This document shows, in pieces, positions 10,713-22,223 of a DNA stretch of 64,000 nt. Every line of letters begins with the position of its first letter. Within the stretch, counting starts at the first letter, position 1. The translations under genes and the position numbers were made by a program. The notes below the pieces were generated by a model. It had not been told where the DNA came from. It ran no database searches and was given only the letters and a program-made list of their open reading frames with translations. Source of the stretch: Saccharum officinarum (lineage: Eukaryota; Streptophyta; Magnoliopsida; Poales; Poaceae); NCBI GenBank assembly GCA_020631735.1, contig CM036159.1, forward strand, positions 14,609,511 to 14,673,510, given 5' to 3'.

Positions 10713-13025
10713 ATGCAACGGGCAGTGCAAGCCGTCAGGTCACATGGCAATGTGCTTAAATATGCTGTTCTACAACACATCAGCGCTCCCAAACCAGCAA
10801 TGCTTCCTGCTGTCTTTTCTCGTTTCATGTCAGTTTCATCTGCTCGCCTAGAGGATAGTGGATTTGAAACTGCCACTGTATCAGATGTATTGAAGTCTAA
10901 AGGGAAGAGCGCTGATGGATCTTGGCTCTGGTGCACCACAGAGGATACTGTCTATGATGCTGTCAAATCGGTATGTGTTCACTACTTCACTTCCTGATGG
11001 TCATATTAACTCCTTTACAGTTAATGGTTATGCATCAAAGATAAACAACCTACCTTTTGGTACCTTAAACCTTTTGCAGATGACGCAGCACAATGTGGGA
11101 GCTTTGGTGGTTGTCAAACCTGGAGAGGATAAATCAATTGCTGGCATTGTCACTGAGAGAGGTAATGAGCAAATTCCTGTACTCTTGGCATCTAACTCGT
11201 GACCTGTGGGTATGATGGGAAAATACAAAATCATATACCACTACCTGCATTTTCAATTAACTGACACCCTGGACCAAAACTTTTCTGTTTATAAATACTT
11301 GATTTACTATTCTCAATGCATATCTTCAAAGAATGTCCCTTAATTTTTACCTCATTGTGCTTTAGATGGTAGAGGTGCACTGTAGTCATATACTGTGAAA
11401 ATTATGACTGCCAAGAGTCAACTATCAGAAAACTTGAGGAGAAAATTATTGTACTAATAAGATAGAGCTAGTCAGCTAGTGCTTGTGGCTTGCTATTTGA
11501 AACAATGGTGTGAGGTGTTTCCCAATTCTTTCTCTGTCTACATATTGAGGTGTTGCCTTTTCCTGTTCTTTTTATTGGAAAATAGCATTAGATGCAAAGC
11601 CTTATTACTGCCCCTTTATGGTGATATAAGAAACTTAACACATTGGAAGGAAAGTATTAAGAGTTCTACTGGTAGGTTGTGAATGTATGACTCCACTTTG
11701 TTTTTGCTTCAGCCGTGCATCATAGTCCTTTTGGCATTCAAAGAGTCTTAAGTCTTAACTCTTCAGAGCACTTAAGTAGTTGATACAACAGAAAATACAG
11801 CAAGTTAAAACATAGGTGTATGTGGTAAGTAACATCGGATTTTATTCACATGGCGCAACCATAGCCGCCACTTTACACTGAATTTCCTATTAGAGATGTA
11901 TAAATAACTACCCTGAATTGTTGTATTCTTGTGTCACAAGATGTACTCGGCTATATATATGAAGTTCACCGCCCACAGTGGGTGTGAGGGTGTTTCCCAA
12001 TTCTCCTATCTACATTTCCATCAGAAAGTTATGCATGGCGGTAGTTTCATGTGCAGAGAAATTTCAAGGTTAAAAACTAAGGCCTCGTTCACTTCCCATC
12101 CCAACCCAAAATATTTCCTCTTCCACCTATCACATCAAATCTTTTAACGCATACATGGAGCATTAAATGTAGGTAAAAAAGATAACTAATTGCATAGTTT
12201 GTCTGTAAATGTCGGGACGAATCTTTTGAGCCTAGTTAGTCCATGATTGGATAATTTTTTGCCAAATAACAACGAAAGATGCCTTAGTAGTTACTGCACT
12301 GTTCACCACGTTACATCTTGGACGTGAATGTAACCATAGTATCCATATACAGTCGATCAGCATACATAGATTGTGTTTTTGAGGATAGAAACAATATTGA
12401 CAGATTTTCCGTTCTGAAAACGGAAATGGAAGCATGGCAATCTTTTAAGACATGCATAAGATCATAGAAGTATAGTACCATGAGACTAACATCTGAAACT
12501 TTGTGTTCTCAGATTATCTCCGGAAAATCATAGTGCAGGGAAGATCTTCCAAGTCAACTAAGGTTGGCGACATCATGACTGAAGAGGTATTATCCCTTGT
12601 GATACACTAATCTTGTTTTTTGTGGTTTGCATGATACCTAGAGTCTGATTAGCACAAGACCTATACTTGGTGACCATATGACTATATACTGGAAGGATGT
12701 TTGGACACAACTTAACTGATGAACCATTATGATGCCAGAACAAACTGATCACAGTGAATCCCAACACCAAAGTCCTGCAAGCAATGCAGCTCATGACAGG
12801 TACCAGCATGTGTTCTTCCGTCAGAAAATACGACTAGAATCGTGAGAGCGCTGGAATTGATTACGATCCATTGCTCGTGCAGACAACCGCATCAGACACA
12901 TCCCGGTGATTGACGGCACAGAGATGCTGGGGATGGTCTCCATCGGCGACGTCGTGCGCGCGGTGGTGGCCGAGCACAGGGAGGAGCTGAACCGGCTCAA
13001 CGACTACATCCAGGGAGGCTACTAG
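10713..13025 (+). CDS. CBSX3: CBSX3-like CBS-domain-pair protein, mitochondrial
   Basis: Five coding exons fit: 10713-10970, 11080-11161, 12513-12586, 12739-12799 and 12883-13025. All have GT-AG introns and matching phases, giving 205 aa ending YIQGGY. The start MQRAVQAVRSHGNVLKYAVL is followed by a basic, serine-rich N-terminus consistent with a mitochondrial presequence. Two CBS motifs follow: CTTEDTVYDAVKSMTQHNVG...VTERDYLRKII, then ITVNPNTKVLQAMQLMTDNR...MVSIGDVVRAVV. The sequence closely matches Arabidopsis CBSX3, which regulates the mitochondrial thioredoxin Trx-o2. The ATG lies 6 nt after a leader-intron acceptor. The frame is intact and the gene looks functional. Confidence 0.93.
12081..12330 (+). 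mobile_element. Tourist-like MITE fragment in a CBSX3 intron
   Basis: TAA|GGCCTCGTTCAC at the left end and internal TTTTGAGCCTAGTTAGTCC, ATGATTGGATAAT and ACAACGAAAG match a very common sorghum/sugarcane MITE. A preceding TAA fits a PIF/Harbinger target site. The complementary right end is not visible, so the copy is truncated. Confidence 0.55.
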
Positions 13026-14500
13026 GACGACGTGTGCAGCGACGTCCCCCAGTGAAGTCCGCCTTTGTGAAATCGAATAACAAGGAACAATGATGATGAC
13101 GAAATAGGCTGTGTTTTCGTGGACAATGCTGTTAAGTTGGGCAAGGTTTTCCTTTCTTTCCTCCCGCGTGTTCTATGTGTATATTGCCAAAGGCATGCGT
13201 GAGCAATGCGCCCGGTGCTGTGCTGGGGCGCAAAGACGATCTGACGGTGGAAACACCGGAAATAAAAGCGTGCCGTCCGTGTACTTCCCTTGAAGGAACG
13301 AAGGATGTTCGTGTTGTGAATTGTCTATTGTTGTACGTTGTCTGCTGCTGCTGTTGCGGAGTCCGTAAAGGCGTCTGATGTGGATTTCTGGAGACTGAAT
13401 TGATGGTACATAGTCACGCCGACGAAGACAGAAGGTGAAACGGAATTGGAGTAGCCTTTGCGTCAGTTCCTCCCTTGGGAGACGGTCGTCCTAGCCTCGT
13501 AGGTGCTCTGCGCGTGCCAATGTTTGCCTGGTTGACCCTCAAGTTGAATAGTTCAGCCTGTTCAGGGCTTCAGGCGTTTGCTGACTTGTTTTGCTGTTGC
13601 AGTCTTAGTCTATAAAAGTTGATGGGTCTTCGTAGCCAAGTTTAATTGTTCGTGGTCTAAACCGACGCCTGATGGGAGGTGCCGAAAATTCAGCGTGTTC
13701 GTCAAATTGGCTTCTCCAGTGTCTCAGTCTCAGGATGCGAGCAAGTCATCGCTACGACACCGTCAGCTGTCAACGGCATTGTTCATACATCCCACACGTC
13801 TGCAGAGCAACACGTGACCATAGCTTCCAAGGCAACTTCGTTGGTGCACTTGTTCTAAAATCGTACATCGGGTAGCACTTGAGGCGACCAGAGCTGATTT
13901 TGCTGTCAATATTGACAGCTTCATTGTCATGTCAACTATCAAGGAAAAAAACATCCCTTAATTGTTTGGATCATGCTGATGCCATCACAAATTCGGGATG
14001 GTGTTAAATGGCCGAAACTGACAGGCAACAGGCCACGAGCTGCTTGCCTGCTGCAAGCGCTGGAGCCACAAAAAAGATCTCGCAGAGCAATGGGGCCGAC
14101 AAGTATTATTATGCCCACGTTCTTGCCACTGATTATGTCTCCAAGTCATTATCTTACCGTCAAAACGATTGTTATATAAAATTACCGAATCAACGCTGTC
14201 GTCATACTAAGTCTCACACAAGTCAAAAGAGGAGGAAAAACAATAAAGCAGAGCATTCCCGTAACTTTACGGCGCGATCCAAACCGATGGAATCGTAACC
14301 ATGTCGTCACTTGCCGTGCAACGAAAGCAAGAGGTTGCAATAGATCAGGCGCTCGGTAAATTTGGACTAGCAATTAGGCAATGAATTGTAATTTGCCTCG
14401 ATGAATCGCTTCTTGATTGAATAAGCAAGAATTACAACCAATAATCTGTACAATTGACATCCAATTCAGGGAGAAACAGAACTGAACGAGAAGATTTGAT
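13026..14500. other. CBSX3 3' UTR and intergenic sequence
   Basis: About the first 350 bases after the CBSX3 stop are probably 3' UTR. I see no further gene, repeat or element up to the minus-strand gene at 14651. Short frames in this stretch have no recognisable content. Confidence 0.4.
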
Positions 14501-14650
14501 GGATTCAGTTCGCCTCCCCTGCTTCCAATCTGCACGCTCTTCCTCGTTCTTGCCAGCCAAGAGGAGGCATCATCATTGCATTTGGTCCTTGGCGCATCGA
14601 ATCGAATACTATTAGTAGTAGAATCAGTAGTAGCGGCGGCCGACGGGCGG

Positions 14651-15371
14651 CTATCGGCGGCCGGCGAGGCGGTTGAGCCAGGCGTTGCGGAGCTGGAGCT
14701 CGACGGGGTCGCCGAAGCACTGCACCCGCGCGAGGCAGAAGTGCGTGCAGAACCCGGCCGACGAGCGGACGCGGCAGGTGTCGAGCACGTAGCAGGACGC
14801 GCACTCCATGCCGCGCGCCTGCACCACCAGTCCCCACACCTGCCGCGCCGCCTCCGAGGCGGAGCGCGCCGTCCGCGCCGCGGCGGCGGCCACCTGCTCG
14901 ACGAGGATGATCCCGTCCGGCTTCCGCTGCCCGCCCGGTCCCCACCGGCGCCGCACGTCCGGCCAGCTCTCGGGCGCCGCGGGCTCCCGCCGCACCGTCA
15001 CGCGCTCGCCCTCGCCGTCGTCGCTGCTGAACAGGTGGACCAGGAACGGCGCGTCCCCGATGTGCCGCACGATCTCCGCGATCGACTCCCGCATCCACCC
15101 CTCCACCTTCTCATCCCCGACCTTCTCCAACACCTCATCCTCCTCTCCTCTGCCGAGCATGGTCCCCGATAGCCCCTCCTCCTCACGCCGCTGGAGCTGC
15201 AGGCCGCCGGGGCGCGTCCGCGACCGCCGCGCGCAGGCGCACCGACGACGGCGCCCGCCGCGTCGTCACGGGCACGAACGACGCAGGCACCCGCGATCGC
15301 GGCCGAGGCAGCGCCACCGACGACGACGGCGACGCTGGCCCGTAGCCCCGCACGGTAGGCGCCGCCGCCAT
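14651..15371 (-). pseudogene. Plant protein of unknown function, probable plastid transit peptide, broken frame
   Basis: On the minus strand an ATG at 15371 starts MAAAPTVRGYGPASPSSSVA, an Ala/Ser/Pro/Arg-rich transit-like N-terminus running to SVRLRAAVADAP, then TGA at 15183. In another frame from about 15225 the protein continues (LQLQRREEEG...) through MLGRGEEDEVLEKVGDEKVE and WMRESIAEIVRHIGDAPFLV, then KPDGIILVEQ and a Cys-rich end (MECASCYVLDTCRVRSSAGF, then CTHFC) with stop at 14651-14653. The second part looks like a conserved plant domain of unknown function; I do not know its role. The total span, 721 nt, is one base over a multiple of three, so one indel near 15185-15230 would explain both frames. 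It may be a pseudogene or an assembly error in GC-rich DNA. Confidence 0.55.
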
Positions 15372-16929
15372 CGCGCGATGGACCACCGACCGGACCGCCC
15401 GCGAGCTCCTGCGACAGCTGATGATGATCCGAGGCGCCGGTGTATGGGTGGCGAGACCGGTGGGCAATTCCGAAGTAGAAGTAGCACGAGCCGAGACGAG
15501 TCACCGGCGACGAACGGGTGGTGCGCGTAGAAATAGGTTGGGCGGGGGAAGCGATGCGGATTGGGGGAGCCGGCACGGCAGAGGTCTCCGACGCGCAACC
15601 GCCCTGTTGCTTCCTGGAACGGCTCTGCTGCGCGCGTGGCGTCCTACGTGGACGCAGTTACGGGATCCCGTGCGGGCGCGGAGGGCTGTGGGGTGGTGTT
15701 GTGGCGGGTCGGTGGGCTACGATTGGTGCGGATCCGTGCCCGGTGTGATGCGGGGGCGAGGGAGCGTGGCGCGCGCGGGTTCGCGCGCCGCGGCACGCTC
15801 CGGCACGCAGCGGGCGGGAGGCGGGAAGGGGTTTGCTCGAGCCACGGTGGACGGGGCAGACAGGTCAGCGCGCCGCGACACGGACACGTCGGACGGGTGG
15901 CGGGTTTCGGCGTTCCGCTTTGCACCACCGACCCATCGTGGTGACGTGTTCAGTCGGACTCCGGTGGCTGCCCAGCCGAGAGCCGTGTGGGCCTGCAGCG
16001 GCCAGCGAGCGAACGCGCGCGGCGTGGTCGCGTGGGGATCTCGTTTTGCTCGTGATCCTGATTCCTGGCGCGCCCGCGGCGTGAGACACACGGGCTCGCG
16101 CGTGCGGGGTTTTGGCCCCGTGGCGACCGGGTGTTGATAGTAATATCAGTTCGGCTTACGGTGTTTTTGCTCTCCCAACGAAATAGCACTAGTGGAACAG
16201 AGCTACGATTCTTCTGTTCCAAATCTTTTTCTACGGTTGCGTTCGTCAGTGATACACAAACTCCATGCCACCTCAAGTATTTTTAACGTGTGTTTATAGC
16301 AGTATGATATGATGCACAGTTGCACTAGTATACATGGCATGACAAACAATTTAAAATGATCAAGTTGACCGTATATAGGTATTAGTTGGCAAACACATAC
16401 TCATACTGCTATGGAATCTGGACTGATGTCACATAGTCACACAGCTAGTGACAAAGTTAGAGGCTTAGAGCAAATTAGAGAAGTGTGTTGTTGCCTTGTG
16501 AGTATATACTTTATAGGCTATGCCACAAGAGATACATATACAGTGAAAATTTAAACACGATAATTGATTTAACATTTTAGGGGCTGCATTTGCACCCCAT
16601 AGCAATATAGTTTCGCATCTGTGTCCATGTTTTCAACAATGCTAAAGTTATGGGACAATACCATTGGGGCTACTAAGGACGTGCTTGATTTTACGATGAA
16701 GTCACCACATCTAATTAGTGCAGACCCCGAGAATCTTGCTAGGAGAGAGAAACCAATTTGGCTCGTATGGGTAGCACAAAAAAAATTAGCAAAGCTTGTT
16801 GGTACATGTGTCCAAGACAAGTTAACTACAACTTCAGTTTCTCATTCGACAAGGTTAGGCAAGATTTGCCAGAGGAACCAAATGCGCCCTGAGAGTCTAG
16901 GACGGTGCTGTGCTGGGGCAAAACTTCTA
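15372..16929. other. Intergenic, GC-rich then AT-rich
   Basis: 15372-16135 is very GC-rich and gives long overlapping frames on both strands with no recognisable protein. It is probably promoter-side sequence of the minus-strand gene. 16140-16929 is AT-rich. A 109-codon frame at 16621 has no recognisable domain. Nothing else is seen. Confidence 0.4.
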
Positions 16930-17049
16930 CTCCCTCTGTTCAAATTATAAGTCGCTTTGACTTTTTTTGGTTCATCCATTTTGCTATTTGTATCTAGATT
17001 TGGATGAACCAAAAAAGTCAAAGCGACTTATAATTTGGAACGGAGGAAG
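16930..17049. mobile_element. Stowaway MITE (Tc1/mariner type)
   Basis: A 120-bp hairpin element with ends CTCCCTCTGTTCAAATTATA and its near-complement (TATAATTTGGAACGGAGGAAG) and an inner palindrome TTTGGTTCATCC/GGATGAACC. It is flanked by TA (16928-16929 and 17050-17051), the Stowaway target duplication. Almost the whole element is stem. Confidence 0.93.
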
Positions 17050-17184
17050 TACATAGTTAAGCCTCGATGGTTTTTGTCATTGGCAGGTGGTCCAATTTCA
17101 CATGTTAGTGACAAAATGTAGAGACGATCGCTATTCAGTGTGGCAAGCACCTATAGGCCATATGATACACTTTAGTTGTCTATA

Positions 17185-17515
17185 CTATGTTTGGTTCCAC
17201 CTCCTAAACTTTAATCATTGTCCTATCGATATGTTGGACACATACATAGAGTATTAAATATAGACTATTTACGAAACTAAATGCACAGATTGAGATTGTT
17301 TTGCGAGATGAATTTTTTAAGCCTAATTAGTCCATGATTTGATAATGTGGTGCTACAGTAAACATGTACTAATAACGGATTAATTAGGTTTAATAAATTC
17401 GTCTCGCGGATTACTGACGAATTCTGTAATTTGTTTTTTTATTATCCGAACACCCTATACGACACCCGTGTGACACCTCTTAAACTTTAGTCCCTGAATC
17501 CGAACACCCCCTTAT
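17185..17515. mobile_element. Degraded grass MITE
   Basis: TTTGGTTCCACCTCCTAAAC at the left, AAGCCTAATTAGTCCATGAT, GTGGTGCTACAGTAA and TTCGTCTCGCGGATTA in the middle, and CCGAACACCCCCTTA at the right match a widespread grass hairpin MITE. The two arms around the centre (about 17345-17390) are still partly complementary. The terminal repeats have decayed. Confidence 0.6.
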
Positions 17516-18317
17516 TCTAACGATTTCACGGTGTTCTTGCTTAATGAGTGCGCTGGTCCTATTTGGCCGATGGACTTTGATGCAATGATACCTCAAAGAA
17601 ACCTACCTTTGAAGGCAATGTTTGTTTCAAAGTATGAGATAGAATCCACAAATCTGTGCTGCTTCGTTGTGGCTTTATGCTGAAACGCTCCAAACTCACA
17701 CCAGATGAAGCTACAATGTGGTGAAACATTACAAGCCTACCGTTCGATCGAGACTCGGGTATGGAATCTGACGAGTTGGGTAGCTGGGTTCTAGTAGCGC
17801 TAGGATTTGGGTTATCAATGTGGATCTTGATTTAACTATGCGTCTGATTCCAAATTACAAGGAAAGATATTTAAGCTCGGAGTGAACGAAGAAGGAAGTC
17901 GAGGAACGAGTGAGAGAGAGGAGCGCGAGTGAGAGAGAAGGTGGCAGCAAAAGAAACAAGCATGCTGTAACGACTAAGATCTAGAGTTCTTGGTGGCCGC
18001 ACTAATGTGCAAGCGATAACATCTTCAATTGGTTATTATTATTTTTGTTAGAGGACACTTTTCAATTATGACAACTAACTTCTACGTTTTGTAGCTACTA
18101 TGTCATAGGTGGGTCTGTTATTTTCAATACTAAAAAGATTTTCTGTTATGTTAATGAAAATGTTAAAACCTGATTAAATCTTTGAAAATATCAAACTAAT
18201 TCATTAGCTTATAAAAAATATAAACTTATACACATAATAACTTGTTCTAAGAGTGAGCTCTACCTCTACACAATGAAGCTACGCTTGAGTGGATTTGGCA
18301 ATTATTTGAACGTGACA

Positions 18318-18500
18318 TCTACTCCCTCCATCCTTAAAATTTTGCCGTTTTATTGTCATCCTAAGTTAAACTATTTTAAGTTTATTCTTTCAAAAGAACT
18401 ATTTTAGGTTTGTTACTTTTTTATTTTTATCTTTATCGTATATCATTTTTTAGAATCTCTTTTATCGTATATCATATCATTACCATAAACACAGTTCTAC
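18318..18500. mobile_element. Truncated Stowaway-like MITE
   Basis: TACTCCCTCCATCCTTAAAA and GTCATCCTAAGTTAAACTAT match one end of a Stowaway-type element. The matching right end is not found, so only one arm remains. Confidence 0.5.
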
Positions 18501-18702
18501 CAGCAGTAAGCACTCAAGGCTCAATTCTCCTGGCCAGAAGCCCACAACCATCCTCAGCCCAGGGCTAACCAAAACCCGATGCCGCTCCTGTTGGGCCACA
18601 CAACCCGTAACTCTCGGTGCTGGGCTCGGTCAGCCGTTCCTTTTCCTTCCCCATGAAGGCGCCGCGCCGGCGTGGGCATCGATCCCCGCGCCGGTGATTC
18701 GG

Positions 18703-18802
18703 NNNNNNNNNNNNNNNNNNNNNNNNNNNNNNNNNNNNNNNNNNNNNNNNNNNNNNNNNNNNNNNNNNNNNNNNNNNNNNNNNNNNNNNNNNNNNNNNNN
18801 NN
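18703..18802. other. Assembly gap of 100 Ns
   Basis: Exactly 100 Ns, the usual placeholder for a gap of unknown size. The sequence after it starts inside an integrase gene of element A, so at least the 5' half of that element is missing. The start of the 5' LTR of B and of LTR C may also be missing. Confidence 0.99.
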
Positions 18803-21058
18803 TTAATTGATATGGCAAGATCAATGTTGAATGAGTATAATGTGAGTCATTCATTTGGGCCGAAGCAATAAACACGGCTTGCTTCTATACAAGCCTCTAT
18901 TGCCACAAGTTTCTTAGAGAAGACACATATGAGATCTTAAATGGAAGAAAGCCTAATATTGCATACTTTCGGGTATTTGGTTGCAAATGCTATATTTTGA
19001 AGAAAGGCACTAGATTGAGCAAGTTTGAAAAGAAATTGATGAAGGCTTCCTACTTGGTTACTCAACTACTAGCAAAGCTTATAGAGTTTGGAATTTGGCT
19101 AGTGGTTTACTTGAAGAAGTGCATGATGTTGAGTTTGATGAAACAAATGGCTCTCAAGATGAAGAAGATAACTTGGATGATGTGAGAGAAACTCAATTGA
19201 GTAATGCTATGAAGAAATGGATATTGGTGATATTAGACCAAAGCAAGTTATTAATGTAGATGACAACAAAGATCAAGTGCTCCAAAGTCCAAATCACTCA
19301 AGCTAGTGTTCTCTAATGCAAAATCAAGCTAGTAATCATCTCAAGTGCAACAAGATCAACAAGTGGCTAGTTCATCATCTTCAACTCATGACAACATCAA
19401 CATCCAAGCAATCAAGTCCAAGTGCTTCAACCAACTAAACATTGCAAGAGACATCCATTGGATGGATTCCATCATTGTGACATACAAAGAGGAGTTCAAA
19501 CTAGATCAAGATTGACATCATTTTGTGCTCACTCTTCTTTGTGTCAATGGAAGAACCCAAGGACATTGATAAAGCATTGAGAGATCCGGATTGGGTAAAT
19601 GCAATGCATGAAGAGCTCAACAACTTCAAGAGAAATGAAGTATGGGAACTAGTTGAAAGGCCTAAGGATCACAATATCATTGGAACAAGATGGGTCTTTC
19701 GCAACAAGCAAGATCAAGATGGGATAGTAGTAAGGAACAAGCAAGACTAGTGGCTCAAGGTTACACAAATAGAGGGTCGTGACTTTGGTGAAACTTATGC
19801 CCCGTTGCAAGATTGGAAGCAATTAGGATCTTACTTGCCTATGCTTGTGCTCACAATCAAGCTATATCAAATGGATGTAAGAGTGCATTTCTCAATGGGT
19901 ACATTCAAGAGGAGGTGTATGTGGAGCAACCTCCCGGTTTTGAAGATGACAAGAAATCCAATCATGTATACAAGTTAAGGAAGCTTTGTATGGATTAAAG
20001 CAAGCACCTAGAGCATGGTATGAAAGATTGAGGGACTTCTTGCTATCAAAGGATTTGTCATGGGCAAAGTTGATACAACACTATTCACTAAGAAGATTGA
20101 AAAGACTTATTTGTATTGCAAATATATGTTGATGATATCATATTCGGTTCAACAATCAAGATTATTGTGATGAGTTTGGGAAATGATGGCAAAGGAATTT
20201 AAAATGTCAATGATTGGTGAACTTAGTTTCTTTCTTGGACTTCAAATCAAACAAATGAAGGAAGGAACATTTGTAAGCCAAACCAAGTACATCAAAGATG
20301 CTCAGAAGTTTGGAATGGGATGCAAAGAGTATTACAACCCAATGGGCACTAGTGGAAGTTTGGATAGTGACAAGAGTGGCAACATGATGGATCAAAAAGC
20401 TATATAGATCAATGATTGGTAGCCTACTCTATGTGACGGCATCAAGGGCCGATGTGATGTTTAGTGTATGTATGTGTGCAAGATTTCAAGCCTCACCAAG
20501 AGAAAGTCATTTGAAGGCAAAAAGAAATATTGAGGTACTTAAAGCATACACAAGATGTTGGATTGTGGTATCCCAAAGGTGCAAGTTTTGAGCTAGTTGG
20601 ATATTCGGATTCCGACTATGCCGGTGATAAAGTGGAGAGAAAGAGCACTTCCGGGACATGTCAATTGTTGGAAGATCACTTGTCTCATGGTCATCCAAGA
20701 AGCAAAATAGTATGCACTATCTACCGTCGAGCCGAATACATCGCCGCGGGTAGTTGTTGTGCACAAATCTTGTGGATGAAGGCAACATTGAAGGATTTTG
20801 GAATCAATTTCAAGAATGTGCCATTGCTATGTGATAATGAAAGTGCCGTGAAGCTAACCAATAATCCGGTTCAACATCAAAGAAAAAGCATATTGATGTT
20901 CGCCATCACTTTATTAGAGATCATCAACAAAAGGGTGACATTGCTATTGAGAGTGTGGGCACGAAGATCAATTAGCCGATCTATTCACCAAGCCACTTGA
21001 TGAGAAGAGATTTCATAAGCTAAAGAATGAGTTGAACATACTTGACCTTCCAACATGA
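18803..21058 (+). pseudogene. SIRE-type Copia element A, decayed pol
   Basis: Frame-broken remains run from integrase to RNase H: LIDMARSMLNEYN (about 18805), then RT ([75 protein letters not shown]) and RNase H (SDSDYAGDKVERKSTSGTCQ; AEYIAAGSC; LLCDNESAVKLTNNPVQHQR). Several single-base indels break the frame, including one just before the YVDD region near 20130. It is the same family as element B but more degraded. Its 5' part is lost in the gap. Confidence 0.88.
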
Positions 21059-22223
21059 GTTGATGCACCCCATATATGACATGCCTCTCCTTCGAGCCCC
21101 AAGGTACAATTGTTGACATGTCATACATTCTATGCTAAGGACTTGTTTAGTGCATCTAGTCATAATTTATATGTTCTAGGCTCATTCATGAAAATCAAAT
21201 GAATTTGAAGTTTATATGGTACCACTATTATTTCCATGACTTGTATGATCTAGTGGTAGCATATAACTTGTTTAAGTAGCTTGTGATCCTAAGTGTTTAA
21301 TCTAGAAACTTGTCTAAATATTTGCTTCAACATGGTGCATGATAACCCTTCTAGTGAGGTGTGAAGAAGCTTACCCTTGGATCAAACCAAAGTATTTTAT
21401 TTATGCAAGCAATCTAGGTTGAATCACAAACTTGATCCTCACCCCATATTTCAACATGATAATCTATCTAAAGTTTGCTCCTTGTGGTCAATTGATGCCA
21501 AAGGGGGAGAAAATATTGTTCACAAAGATAGAACTCAAAGAGGAAGAAAATGTTGTGGGGGAGAAAATGTTGTTCACAAAGATAGATCCTAAAGGGGGAG
21601 AATTGATAAAAGAAGGGGATCAACTAAAATTTTGAGCACATAAGTAGGGGGAGCAAGCTCTTAGCATGAATGTTGCATTTACATGTGCACGTCATTTGTA
21701 TGATGCATAGTTATGCATTCCGTTTCTCCGATACATTGCTTGTGTGGTGACTTGCTAGTATAATTTGAATGTTGCATTAGGTACTAGCATGAATAGGAAG
21801 TAGTTAGATTTTTCTTGCTTCATGTTTTTCAAAGTGGTACTAGAGCCTTGCTTATAATGTTGATCTCACGAGGTTTCTAGTTATGTTTGTGTTTTTCCAA
21901 GTGGAATCTAACTACACAAGGTGCTAAGATGGTGTTTATCGCTACTCCGATGGTATCACGCTTCAAAGGTCTATAATCTAAAACACTTAGCACCTATTGG
22001 TAGACAATGCTCCTAATCTTTCCTATCTAACATGTATGCTTCCAAAATCCAAACATATAGCATACATGTAGGGGGAGCCATTGCTATCAATTTGAATTCA
22101 TGATCACATGTCCATAATTCTTACACATGTAATATACTTGGACAATGTGACATGGGTTCAATCAAAATTTTATCATAATATCTTTGTGAAAGGTTTGTCA
22201 CTAATTACCAACAAGGGGGAGAT
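21059..22223 (+). other. 3' non-coding region of element A with repeated PPT-like motifs
   Basis: No ORF longer than a short frame. (A)AAGGGGGAG or TAGGGGGAG motifs occur about six times (near 21499, 21553, 21592, 21644, 22068 and 22212); the last abuts the LTR and is the functional polypurine tract. Reiterated PPT-like motifs between pol and the 3' LTR are a known SIRE-lineage trait. Confidence 0.75.

Noticed and set aside
15421..16276. Arg/Gly/Ala-rich frames up to 238 codons
   Set aside because: Composition-driven in very GC-rich DNA, with several competing frames on both strands and no known motifs.
16621..16950. 109-codon plus-strand frame
   Set aside because: No recognisable domain, its end runs into a Stowaway MITE, and it lacks splice or regulatory context.
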